Positions 11,034-20,314 of a stretch of 64,000 bases of DNA are shown here, piece after piece. Location of the stretch: NCBI GenBank assembly GCA_037176725.1, contig JAZBRS010000076.1, forward strand, positions 125,151,001-125,215,000, in the 5' to 3' direction. The notes under the pieces are model-generated. The model worked only from the letters and a program-made list of their open reading frames with translations. It was not told the origin of the DNA and made no database searches. The position numbers were made by a program, and so were the translations under genes. The DNA comes from Posidonia oceanica. Lineage: Eukaryota; Streptophyta; Magnoliopsida; Alismatales; Posidoniaceae. Each line of letters opens with the position of its first letter. Positions within the stretch are counted from its first letter, which is position 1.

Positions 11034-11742
11034 TGTTTCAGAGAACTACACAGAAACACTTTCAAACAGCGATTTAAGATTTTAATTTTGGTTTTCACTT
11101 TGAGATTAGTGTTTTAAACCTGCTGTACCTCTCTGGGTTCCTTAAGGCTTAGGTATGGCCTTTTTTTTTGGATTTTCTAAGACTCCTCACAAGATGGGTG
11201 AATATGATTGGTACTACCCCCTACCTCAACTCCTGAGGATGCTTAGGGGAGCCTGAATACACTTAGGTCCCTACCCCGTAGAGGTAGAGCCCAGCGTACT
11301 CGGGATTAATTGGGTCACTCACGTATGTATACACAAAAGAAATAAACAAACCACCGAAAGGGGGAGGGAGGAATACAAGTCACGGCTTGAGGTTCTAATT
11401 ATCTTCCACCAAAAGGCCAAGGAAGAAGGAGGGCCCTTAGCAAAAGACAATGACAATACAAGTACCTTTTCTAAGCCCCTTGCAACAGAGGTGCTTGGGA
11501 CCTAGATGGTTACTTATATAACCTAAGGAATGACACAAGTAGTTTAGTTCCCAATGAGGGCCATGCAAGTCATACAAAAAGATGTGATTTTTTTTTTTTT
11601 GTTAATTTTTTGTAAAGCACCCAAAGGAACTGAAGTTCCGGTCCCTACGGTAGAGCCGATCACCTCACACCTCAGTTCTTTGGGCCAGTTATAACAAGGA
11701 AAACTAAAAGAAATTTTAAAATAGAAGGGTTCCTGTTCAGTG

Positions 11743-11803
11743 GTCGTTAGACGTGGATATTGCAGCGTCCAATGTTAGATGTGCCATATCACGCGTATAA
11801 TGT
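11743..11803. repeat. Palindromic module in Tat-1 leader (2)
   Basis: CGTTAGACGTGG...GCAGCGTCCAATGTTAGATGTG...ACGCGTATAATG: the same module type with C-to-T and G-to-A decay in the arms. Confidence 0.65.
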
Positions 11804-12075
11804 ACTGACAGTATTTTTTTCAGAAAAACAGCAATCTTTATAGATCACCCCCACGCCTGAGAATCCAGAGAGAAGGGGGAGGTGATTTCAATTATTGACA
11901 TGAAGAAAACAAATGAAAAGAAAGTCACGACGCCTCAAAACACTACGAGGAATTTCGTCGCTTTTCTAAATCATACGAGAAAATAAGAAACTAAGATTAA
12001 ACTAAGAATGTTCATTAACGAAGGAGGAAGAAGAGAGAAAGGGTCACTTACCTTGCACGGGGGCACTTTTAGCCG

Positions 12076-12092
12076 TCCCACTGTGATCGCCA
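12076..12092 (-). other. Tat-1 primer-binding site (tRNA-Arg-like)
   Basis: The minus strand reads TGGCGATCACAGTGGGA three bases inside the LTR end. It begins with the invariant TGG complementary to tRNA CCA and resembles the TGGCGACTC...TGGGGA primer site of Tat elements (tRNA-Arg). The match is imperfect. Confidence 0.6.
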
Positions 12093-12888
12093 GACTGTGG
12101 ATATGGGGTTTTTTGGTGGAGCGAGGAGATGAAGATGAGGATGGGAGGTTTGGGGAAGAAGAAGGCTTCTTTTGGCTCCTTCTTTTGTTCGCTTTATCTT
12201 CTCTTTCTCGAGGTCCCCCTTCATTGTATCCAACTCCGTCACTCCACGTGTGATGGGATCGGTGTGATAGCCACTTTCGGTTCGCTTTCGCCGGCCCTCG
12301 AGATGCCTTTGGGGAGATGTAGTGTGGTTGTGGGTTCAGCTACCTTGGGACAACGCCAGCATTGCCCAAGGGTGCCCTTGCTCGGTAAGCTCTTTCTTCC
12401 TTCTTCCTCCTTGTATGACAAACGTTAGCAAAGCAAAACAAACAAGACAATACAAAAATGGATCAATATGTGTAGCAATCTATTCAGAGTTAGTAGAAAA
12501 GAAAGTAAAGAAAACGTAGTGAGATACGTACCCGAGGGGTTTGATCCCCCCGGCTGCAAATGAAAGAGATGTATGAACTTGAAATAAAAATGCTTAATTA
12601 TATTACGGAATTAAACATGCAATATCAGAAATAAAAAAGAAATGAATGAAATAGAGTCTCCTTTGTCTATGCACAAGGTGCAAACCGTGTCGGCATGAAG
12701 CCAACAACGACAAAAGGATCCTCAAGCTTTTTCTAAGACTCTTCTTCTTTCAAAACTCAATTTTCTTTTCAATTCTTGAGGACCTCACTTCTCTAGGATT
12801 TTCAATTTCAAGAGCATGTGAGTTCCAAAAGTCTCTTAGCTCTTTTTCTCTCTCAAAATTCCGGCCTCGAACACTGTAGGGGTACCCT

Positions 12889-12897
12889 TGCTTTTAT
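12889..12897 (-). promoter_or_regulatory. Possible TATA box in Tat-1 LTR
   Basis: The minus strand shows TCTATAAAA, flanked by the complementary arms CCCTTGC and GCAAGGG. It is a plausible RNA polymerase II start region for the minus-strand element; there is no direct evidence of use. Confidence 0.4.
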
Positions 12898-12961
12898 AGA
12901 AGCAAGGGAGGAACAAAAAAGGACATAAATGCCAAGTCAGCAGAGTTTCCTGTTTCAGAAG

Positions 12962-13020
12962 TGTTATACGCTGGAAACCCAGCGTATAACGTTATAAGCG
13001 AGAGAACTCGCGTATAACGA
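12962..13020. repeat. Palindromic module in Tat-1 LTR (1)
   Basis: GTTATACGCTGGAAACCCAGCGTATAAC is a near-perfect hairpin, followed at once by GTTATAAGCGAGAGAACTCGCGTATAAC. It is the clearest double hairpin of the TATA-arm variety. Confidence 0.9.
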
Positions 13021-13189
13021 CCTCCGAGGCATAACTGCCAGGATCAGAGAAGACTCCCCAATTAAGGAGTCTTTAAGTGTGATTAAACTCGACTTTGATG
13101 GCTTTGACCGGTCAACAGGTTCCAAAGATGGAAAAAACACAATTTCTGGATTAGGCCAAATAAGGAAGGCTTTGGCTGACTCGGTTGCC

Positions 13190-13277
13190 ACGTTGGACGT
13201 TGGAAAGCCAGTGGCCAATGTTAGCCGCTGGAAAACCAGCGGCCAACGTTATACGTTGAGAATTCAGTAGACAACAC
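13190..13277. repeat. Palindromic module in Tat-1 LTR (2), triple
   Basis: Three hairpins in series: CGTTGGACGTTGG...CCAGTGGCCAATG, TTAGCCGCTGG...CCAGCGGCCAACG, and TTATACGTTGAG...GTAGACAAC. The arm sequence changes from GGAC to GCC to TAC while the GTT/AAC ends stay fixed. Confidence 0.85.
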
Positions 13278-13674
13278 CCTTAATCAGTTTGACTTCCAAA
13301 TTTGGTCAGGACATGAAGCACACTCAGGTTGCCAACATTTGGGGCTTACAAAGGTATAGCATGTTGGACTTGAGAGGAACAATTAGCTCATGTGAGATTC
13401 AGAAGTGGGTGGAGGGCCTCTAAAAGCGACCTAATGCAAGAGACTATCCTAACATGAAGGGAGTGCTAAAACGGAGTATCTATAGCATCCAACAACTGCT
13501 GGAGGCAGACAGCATGCAAATGTTTAAAAAGGATGCATTCTAGCTATATGGATGCAGTACAGATGCAGAAATATAGCTAAATGGGTGCAAGACATGCAGG
13601 ACTAACCTAATAGAGGATCGGAAGAGGAATCAGAGCAAAGGACATGATAAGATCAAGGATCAAAGCAGGCAAGG

Positions 13675-13733
13675 TGTTGGACGCCCATGGGCATGGCGTC
13701 CAACGTTAGACGCCAGAGAGACAGGCGTCCAAC
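13675..13733. repeat. Hairpin module A in Tat-2 3' LTR
   Basis: GTTGGACGCCCATGGGCATGGCGTCCAAC followed directly by GTTAGACGCCAGAGAGACAGGCGTCCAAC. The 5' LTR counterpart is at 32768-32826. Confidence 0.95.
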
Positions 13734-13904
13734 ACAGGAAAGAAGGAAACAAGGCAAAAAGCATACAGATAACAAATAAAAAATTGGGAACATGCATTGG
13801 GGCCACTGGTGATAAACACAGGCTAAGCATGCAAGCAAAGGAGGCATAAGAAACCAAGAAAAACATTACCTACAGCATGTGCCAGGCCAGAGGAACAACC
13901 AGAA

Positions 13905-13965
13905 CATTGGACGCGAGCTGAGCCGGTGTCCAATGTTGGACGCCTACACCAGCAGCGTACAACAC
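13905..13965. repeat. Hairpin module B in Tat-2 3' LTR
   Basis: CATTGGACGCG...CCGGTGTCCAATG then TTGGACGCC...CAGCGTACAAC. The 5' LTR counterpart is at about 32995-33057. Confidence 0.9.
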
Positions 13966-14136
13966 CCTAGGAGGCACAAACACACAAGAACTAGCATGGA
14001 AAATAGCAAATGAACTAAAGAAGCCATCGAAAAGTTGCAAAGGAAGCTAAGCATGCATGTAAACGTAGGAAACATGTAAACAAGGAAGATCAGAGCATCA
14101 TGCAAGTTTTAAACAACAAAACAGAGGGGTTGGGGC

Positions 14137-14193
14137 ATTAGACGCTGGAGTCAGCAGCGTCCAACGTTGGACGCTGAAGCCTCTGGCGTCCAA
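14137..14193. repeat. Hairpin module C in Tat-2 3' LTR
   Basis: ATTAGACGCTGG...GCAGCGTCCAACGTTGGACGCTG...GGCGTCCAACG, with the perfect 18-bp palindrome GCGTCCAACGTTGGACGC in the centre. The counterpart is at 33230-33287. Confidence 0.95.
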
Positions 14194-14516
14194 CGCCTGC
14201 AGCATGCAAACTTACCTGTCCTAAGGGGGAGCTCAGCTCTAAACCCCGCCTATATGCATGCAAACATACTAAAGACATGCCAGAGCAAAATAATCATGCA
14301 TAGCAAGCACATAACGCAAGAGAAGCAAGAAAAGAGGAATATGCATGGAAATAAAAGGATTAAACTAAAAGAAATAACATGCAACTTAAGAGGAGGCTAA
14401 CAATCTTAAGCATGGTTGCCATAGAGGCCAGGCATCACTAAGCGTACATGGATCATGAATAGGCATAAAAAATAAGCATGGTGCAAGCATGGCAGCAAGT
14501 TACAGCTAACAGGCAT

Positions 14517-14575
14517 GTTGGGCGTAGGATGAACCAGCGTCCAACGTTGGACATAGCTCACCCAGGCGTCCAACG
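14517..14575. repeat. Hairpin module D in Tat-2 3' LTR
   Basis: GTTGGGCGTAGG...CCAGCGTCCAACGTTGGACATAG...CAGGCGTCCAACG. The counterpart at 33609-33668 has GGACGCGG where this copy has GGACATAG. Confidence 0.9.
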
Positions 14576-14755
14576 CAGGCAGATAGCAGATGGACTTATA
14601 GCATGCAAGAAAGATTCAAAACATGATCAAAACGAAAAGCAAACATAGAATGGTATCTAAAAACGAGTAAAGGAGGCATGCAGCATGGATTTACAAAATA
14701 ACAAGCAATCGCAAGGCATGGAAAGTATTAGAACAAGAGCAAAGCAAAACAGGGT

Positions 14756-14812
14756 GTTGGACGCTGGCCTATGCCGCGTCCAACGTTGGACGCACCAGCT
14801 TGGGCGTCCAAC
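14756..14812. repeat. Hairpin module E in Tat-2 3' LTR (double)
   Basis: Two hairpins: GTTGGACGCTGG...CGCGTCCAAC and GTTGGACGCACC...GGGCGTCCAAC. The 5' LTR keeps only the first one (33848-33878). Confidence 0.95.
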
Positions 14813-15663
14813 ACACTGAACTTTGCTTCAGTCAAGCGAGGCCGCCAAGTTGATTGAAAACTTCAACTAAACTAGCTAACAAGCAAAGGTGATCGATAAC
14901 AAACATGGTGGTATGCTTGGTGCCGAAATTAGGCGGGTGGATTACTCCACCCACCTCCTCCTCCTCCTTATCGCTGGAAAACCAAGCGATGGAGGGGTGT
15001 GTGCTGTGCTAAGGTGCAAGGAAAGCTTTGGGAAGCAATCACACTAACATGCATGAACCTAAGGGATGGGGTACCAACCTTCTTGTGGCCTAGAGCGGTG
15101 GTTCCACCTTCGTCGCCGGCACTGCAGAAGTTGTGGCAGAGCCAACTCCAGCGTGGTCGCGTGAGTTGCTGGAAGTACCGGAGAGGGCGGCGAGTGGTCT
15201 AGGACGGAGGTGGATACTTCGTCTATGCTCTGGAGTCGTCGAATTCCCTCTCTTGCCAGTGTGGTGATTGCTGGAACGGCTCTAAGGAGGGTGCTTTGTT
15301 GCTGGAGGGCATGGGTTCATGTGCACAGCAGCGGCTTTGGCAGGGAATTGCAGGCATTTGCAGGTGGTGTCAGAGGCTTTGAGTGTATGGGGTGCTCGAG
15401 GGATGTCAGGAGTGTGGCAGAGGTGTGTCAGATGGCCGACAGAATCGCAGCGGTGGCTGACACGGGCAGCCGAAGGCTGTGAGGGCGGAGAGAGTGGATT
15501 TTGGGCTGAGATGGAAATGATGGGTTGCTAAGGTAGTAACTCAGCCTTGGAAGGTAGTGGATGACCTAGAGGGCAAGAGGGGATAGGTAGTAAGTGCGGG
15601 GGGGCGGTGGATTGGACGGGAGGTGAGCTGGAGGGGGCGAAACAGCCGCTGCTGCAACCGAGC

Positions 15664-15752
15664 TGTTAAACGCTGGGGCAGGAGGCGTCCAATGTTTGAC
15701 GCTAGCACAGGACGCGTCCAACGTTGGACGCTGCCTATTCCAGCGTACAACA
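15664..15752. repeat. Hairpin module F in Tat-2 3' LTR (triple)
   Basis: Three hairpins joined by AATGTT and AACGTT centres: GTTAAACGCTGG...GGCGTCCAAT, GTTTGACGCTAG...CGCGTCCAAC, GTTGGACGCTGC...AGCGTACAAC. The counterpart is at 34726-34811. Confidence 0.95.
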
Positions 15753-15960
15753 CGCTCAGTTGGCAACAGCTATAAATGGGCTTGGGCTTGGGCCTAGAAA
15801 GGTTTAAAAGAATGCAAAAAGGCTTGGGTTAAGGCTTTTAGGGTTTGGGTAAGGTTTTAGGCTCAGAAATGGGTTAGGGGAAAGAGTGCCATTCCAGAGT
15901 CCACACGAGCTTGTTGGAGAAAACAACCAACTTCCGGGCTGTCAGAATGGGGTGTCTACA

Positions 15961-15976
15961 GATGCCCCTCCCTGAG
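15961..15976 (-). other. Tat-2 polypurine tract
   Basis: The minus strand reads CAGGGAGGGGCATC directly before the LTR start TGTAGACACC. This is the plus-strand DNA priming site and fixes the inner edge of the 3' LTR. Confidence 0.85.
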
Positions 15977-16426
15977 CAAGGTCAAGCATAGCGAGACCGT
16001 TGCTCAGGGTAGACAAGACACCCTACCTGACACCAGTAGGAGCACAAATTGCTGTAGGCGTGAGTCATTTGCCCGGTGGATGCACCAGAAATCATGACTT
16101 AAAGCCACAATGCGGATGCAAATGCTGATGCTAATGAAATGCGTGCTAATGCAGATGCTATGCATGGCGATGCAGTTATTTACCATGCAATGCTGTTAGT
16201 AAAAGAATGCGATGCTGATGCGGAAGGGATGCAAAGAAAGCTGCAATGCAATGCATGAGTTCAGGAGTTTGTCCAGGCTCGCAAAAGGGACGCCTGACAA
16301 GCCTGACAGGCTTGGCATTCGAGCAGTTAGGGCTGCTAGCCCAACAAGGAAAAAAAGGGGGTAGACAATTGGACGGTTGTCGACCGAGCAGTTAGGGCTG
16401 CCGGCCCGTAGGGGAAACAGAAGCAG
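15977..16426. other. Tat-2 3' region between polypurine tract and tandem array
   Basis: No gene is seen. It contains ATGC-rich stretches (GCAATGCATGCTGATGC-like) and two copies of GAGCAGTTAGGGCTGC (16321 and 16386) that lead into the array. Confidence 0.5.
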
Positions 16427-18575
16427 CTTATCCTCGCCCGAGGAAACAAGCAAGAAAGAGAAAGGGGTAAGGCAAGCCTGGGCATTGTTCGCACGGAGCA
16501 AGGCCACGCAAGGGCTGATCCTCGCACGAGGATACAGGACAGGTTTTCGAGCATACGGGGTCCGAGAAGAGCTTGTCCTCGCCCGAGGAAGCAAGCAAGA
16601 AAAGAAAGGGGGTAGGCAAGCGTGGCCATCGTCCGCACAGAGCGAAGCCATGCAAGGGCTAATCCTCGCACTAGGATACAGCACAGGACTCCGAGCATAC
16701 GAGGTCCGAGAAGAGCTTGTCCTCACCAGAGGAAGCAAGCAAGAAAAGAAAGGGGGCAGGCAAGCGTGGGCATCGTCCACACGGAGCGAAGCCACGCAAG
16801 GGCTGATCCTCGCACGAGGATACAGGGTAGGACTCCGAGCATACGGGGTCCAAGAAGAGCTTGTCCTCGCTCAAGGAAGCAAGCGCAGTCTCCGTGCGGA
16901 TGGAGACAGCAAAGGCTTGTCCTTGCCCAAGTAAGCAAGCGGAGGATTCCACACGGACGGAATCCGAAAGGGGCTTGTCCTCGCCCGAGGAAGCAAGCAG
17001 CAGTCTGATCCTCGCCCGAGGAAACAGACAGGGGACTTCGTCCGCACGGAGCGAAGTCACCCAGGGGGCTCGTCCCCGGTCGGGGAAACAAGCGGGAGGG
17101 AAAGAAGAAAGAGGCTTGTCCTCGCCCGAGAAAGCAAGCAAGCAGGACACCGTCCGTACGGAGCGGAGTCACACAAAAAGGAAAAAGGCTTGTCCTCGCC
17201 TGAGGAAACAAGCAGGAGGGGAAGGAGAAAGAGACTTGTCCAAGCCCGAGGAAGCAAGCAAGCGGGACCCCGTTCACATGGAGCGAAGTCACGTAAAAAG
17301 AAAAACGGCTTGAACTTGCCCGAGGAACCAAGTAAGAAAGGAAAAAGGCTTGTCCTCGCCCGAGGAAGCAAGTAGGAAAGGAAAGGGGGAGGGCAAGTGT
17401 GGGCATCGTCCGCATGGAGCGAGGCCACACAAGGGCTGATCCTCGCATGAGGATACAGGGCAGAACTCCGAGCATACGGGGTCCGAGAAGAGCTTGTCCT
17501 CATGCAAGGAAGGAAGCAAGAAAAGGAAAAAGACTTGTTCCCACCCGAGGAAACAAGCAGGAGGGGAAGAAGAAAGAGGCTTGTCCGCACCCAAGGAAGC
17601 AAGTGAGCGGGACTCCGTCCGCATAGAGCGGAGTCACGTGAAATAGAAAAAGGCTTGTCCTCGCCCGAGGAAGTAAGCAAGAAAAGGAAAAAGGCTTGTC
17701 CTCGCCCGAGGAAACAAGTAGGAAAAGAAAGGAGGAGGGCAAGCGTCGGCATCGTCCGCACGGAGTGAAGCCACGCAAGGGCTGATCCTCGCACGAGGAT
17801 ACAGGGCAGGACTTCGAGCATACGGGGTCCGAGAAGAGCTTGTCCTCGCCTGAGGAAGGAAGCAAGAAAAGGAAAAAGACTTGTCCTCGCCCGAGGAAAC
17901 AAGCAGGAGGGGAAGAAGAAAGAGGCTTGTCCTCGCCTGAGGAAGCAAGCGAGCGGGACTCTGTTCGCATGTAGTGGAGTCACGCAAAACGGAAAAAGGC
18001 TTGTCCTCGCCTGAGGAAGCAAGTAAGAAAAGGAAAAAGGCTTGTCCTCGCCCGAGGAAACAAGTAGGAAAAGAAAGGAGGAGGGCAAGCGTGGGCATCG
18101 TCCGCACAGAGCAAAGTCACGTAAGGGCTGATCCTCACACGAGGATACAGGGCAGGACTCTGAGCATACGGGGTCCAACAAGATCTTGTCCTTGCCCGAG
18201 GAAGCAAGCAGGGTGCACATACACTTATCCTCGGTCGAGGAATAACCGGGCCTGATCTTCGCCCGAGGAAACAGGGAAACTCCATCCGCGTGGAGCTGCG
18301 CAAGGCTTGTACTCGCCCGAGGAAGCAAGCGAGTCTGATCCTCACATGAGGAAATAGACAGGGGCTCTGTCTACACAGAGCCAAGTAGGGCTTGTCCTCA
18401 CTCGAGGAAATAAGCAGGCAGGACTCCGTCCGCACGGAGCGGAGTCACACAAAAAGAAAAGAAAAAAGGCTTGTCCTCACCTGAGGAAGCAAGTAAAAGG
18501 AAAAAGGGCTTGTCTTCGCCCGAGGAAGCAAGCAAAAAAGGAAAAAGGCTTATCCTCGCCCGAGGAAGCAAGCAG
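16427..18575. repeat. Tandem array of hairpin-forming repeats in Tat-2 3' region
   Basis: About 2.15 kb built from three unit types. Unit B (about 45-60 bp) has the core CTTGTCCTCGCCCGAGGAAG, whose CCTCG/CGAGG arms fold. Unit A (about 135-150 bp) adds GATCCTCGCACGAGGATAC and starts at about 16483, 16622, 16767, 17401, 17750 and 18094. Unit C has CTCCGTCCGCACGGAG and occurs near 17036, 17150, 17270, 17610, 17959 and 18422. All three contain perfect short palindromes. Long ORFs read through on several frames because of the repeats and are not genes. Such arrays next to the 3' LTR are known from Tat/Ogre elements and can seed satellites. Confidence 0.93.
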
Positions 18576-19113
18576 GAAAAGAAAGAGAGAGAGCGATACC
18601 AGAGAGCAGTTAAAAAGATGCCCCTGGTATCAAGGATGATACTAAGGGACAGTCGGAGCGCTCCTAGTATTAAAAGCAAGGAAAATGCAGACAAAACTAA
18701 TGTGTTTGCCAAACGAGCAGTTGGAGATGCCAGGCCAGAGCAATCCGGGCAAAGGCGGTTGCGGTGATGCATGGGTCTGTAGAGGTTCTTGCGTGCATGC
18801 TGACTGCAGGGGGAACTTTGCTGCAACTCCCTTGCTGAGGCTGCGGGTTGCATGGTGCTTGTGGAGGGAACTGCTCTAGATCTCCTACAGGGCTGCTTTA
18901 GGTTGCTTGCATGGGCTAATGCTCTGAAGTGCTTGATGCAGGCCCTGCAACATCCTGGCATGAACAGATATGCAATAGGCAAGGCACACAACACAAACAA
19001 ATGGCGTGAAATGTCTTTGTATTGAGTGAATCTCTAGTTACACGCCTCTGGTAGGCCAAAAAAGATACAGCATGACTCAAAAGAGCTATATAAGCAAACA
19101 ACTGCATAGACGC
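18576..19113. other. Tat-2 region between array and accessory ORF
   Basis: About 540 bp. It begins with a purine-rich transition from the array, then non-repetitive sequence with no ORF that looks conserved. It is probably 3' untranslated sequence of the sense accessory ORF. Confidence 0.5.
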
Positions 19114-20314
19114 CTAGTTAAGTCCTGCCTTCTTTGCTTTACGGGAGTAAGGAAACTGGGGGGTGCCCGGAGGAATCTCGTTGAAGGGCCAGAGTCCCTG
19201 CACCTCAGTGACATACTCAGAAGTACATCCTGAGCCCTTCACAACTGCAATGTCTGTAGATTTGACCCCATGCCGCATCAGGTCTGCTAGCACTGTTGTG
19301 GCTGCTGTTGTGCTAAGCAGGTAAGTCTGCATGAGTCTGGGCGCAGTGCTATCAATAAAGGCGCCCTGCCGGTAGCCAAACTGCCGCATAACCCGGATAG
19401 GGTAGTACTCCACACCCCTTGTGAATCCTGGCAGCAATACAAATTGCGTGTCGCGAGCATCGAAGAAGACAGTGAAGGGTTTAGCTGTGGATGGGATGAT
19501 TCGCCAAGTTATTGCATCATCTGTCAGCTCAAACAGCTTCTGGTACTCCTCTGGCATGCTCTTTAGTTCTTGCATGACCACTGCTGCAGTATGTTTCAAT
19601 AGCATGCCTTTAAGGGCGCAGCAAGTCCATCTCTAGGTATGCAGCTAGCCAGATCTGCACAAGTACTCTGCAGCCGTGGAACTAGCGGCAGCGGTGCATG
19701 ATGCGGTCCAGCCCGTGGTATGTTTTTGCAAGGACGACTGGTGCCAGGTTGATCTACCGGGTCACCATTGTAAGTGCTATCTCAGTGATCTCGATTGCCA
19801 CTGTCATCCGACCATGTGTGAAAATCAGTTCGCCCAGAAAGCGGATGACGAACCCCTGGAGCCACAGCTCGTCTCCGAGTTCAGCGTGCTTTTCCATAAC
19901 TGCATCGAAATACGCTATGCGAAGCAGGAGCGTGGGCTCGCTGGTGCAAATTAATCTTTGCTGGCAGCCTTTGGCAGAGAGGCCAGTCAGTTGGCTCAGG
20001 ACCGCAGTGTACCCGTCGCGCCTCATGAAGATTGGAGGTCCCATGATCTTAGAGAAGCCGCAGATCCGGTGCACTTCCTCCAGCGTGGGAGTCAGTTCCA
20101 TCCTGCCAAAGCGGAAGACATGATGTGCTGGCTTCCAGAACCTTGCTGCAGCGCATAGGAGATGCTGGCTTACTTCAACGTTTACTGCCTTCAGAAGCTT
20201 AGACAGAATACCCCAAGTGCACAGCTTCTCGCGGTCGGCTTCAATGAGTTTGCCAACCCACTCTCGCAGGGCATCTGAGCAGTGCATGTGAGTGACCACA
20301 GTAGGGTAATCCAT
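19114..20314 (-). pseudogene. Tat-2 accessory ORF, sense to gag-pol (DUF7745-like)
   Basis: It starts at Met 20314 (MDYPTVVTHMHCSDALREWV). The N-terminal half has a pattern typical of DUF7745 proteins: FWKPAHHVFRFGRMELTPTL, EEVHRICGF and then WLQGFVIRFLGELIF. A TAG at 19754 is followed in the same frame by INLAPVVLAKTYHGLD and LVQIWLAAYLE, with further stops, and a frameshift near 19610 leads to the C-terminal half (to TGA-type end at 19114). The helical core is of the same general kind as the antisense ORF of Tat-1, but here it is on the gag-pol strand. The function is unknown; retroelement accessory proteins of this kind have no settled role. Confidence 0.65.

Larger units (their letters stand above)
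10615..12075 (-). other. Tat-1 5' leader (between primer site and gag)
   Basis: About 1.5 kb without a credible ORF. It contains an A/T homopolymer-rich tract (10690-10790 and 11580-11610), two hairpin modules (10971-11033 and 11743-11803), and otherwise unique-looking leader sequence. Long leaders are usual in Tat elements. Confidence 0.65.
1..13487 (-). mobile_element. Tat-lineage Ty3/gypsy retrotransposon Tat-1 (left end outside window)
   Basis: Reading the minus strand, the order is LTR (13487-12096), primer site, 1.5-kb leader, gag, protease, G-patch, RT, RNase H, second RNase H, integrase, then a 3' region holding an accessory ORF on the opposite strand. The dual RNase H, the G-patch between protease and RT, and the accessory ORF beyond pol are Tat-lineage traits. 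No second LTR is seen, so the 3' LTR must lie left of base 1. The right end abuts Tat-2 LTR sequence in mid-repeat, so Tat-1 is probably the younger insertion. Several stops and frameshifts make it non-functional. Confidence 0.85.
12096..13487 (-). repeat. Tat-1 5' LTR
   Basis: On the minus strand it runs from TGCTATAGAT to ATATCCACA, that is TG...CA, directly before the primer site. It contains a TATA-like CTATAAAA (minus, near 12889-12897) inside a short inverted repeat CCCTTGCTT...AAGCAAGGG, and two hairpin modules. The right boundary is set by the sharp switch to Tat-2 LTR sequence at 13488. The partner LTR is off-window, so the ends are inferred and not confirmed by alignment. Confidence 0.6.
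13488..15960 (-). repeat. Tat-2 3' LTR, cut at Tat-1 insertion
   Basis: Collinear with 32581-35021. On the minus strand it starts TGTAGACACCCC next to the polypurine tract. It ends abruptly at 13488 in the middle of a hairpin module, although the 5' LTR copy continues a further 861 bp. It carries six hairpin modules and no coding sequence; the short ORFs inside are not conserved as genes. Confidence 0.9.

Noticed and set aside
12008..12428. ORFs of 80-99 codons spanning the Tat-1 LTR start and leader
   Set aside because: They cross the primer-binding site and LTR boundary and have no recognisable similarity.
13653..13866. Short ORFs repeated at 13653-13866 and 32753-32959, and at 14167 and 33260
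   Set aside because: The identity comes from the two LTR copies of Tat-2, and nothing indicates coding selection.
16196..18435. Long overlapping ORFs on both strands (up to 423 codons) in the 16-18 kb region
   Set aside because: They follow the tandem repeat units, repeat their own residues every unit, and exist on several frames at once. They are products of repeat length and G+C content, not genes.
16427..18575. CRISPR-like array (repeated palindromic units)
   Set aside because: Units are contiguous and imperfect, without unique spacers of constant length, and the setting is a plant retrotransposon.
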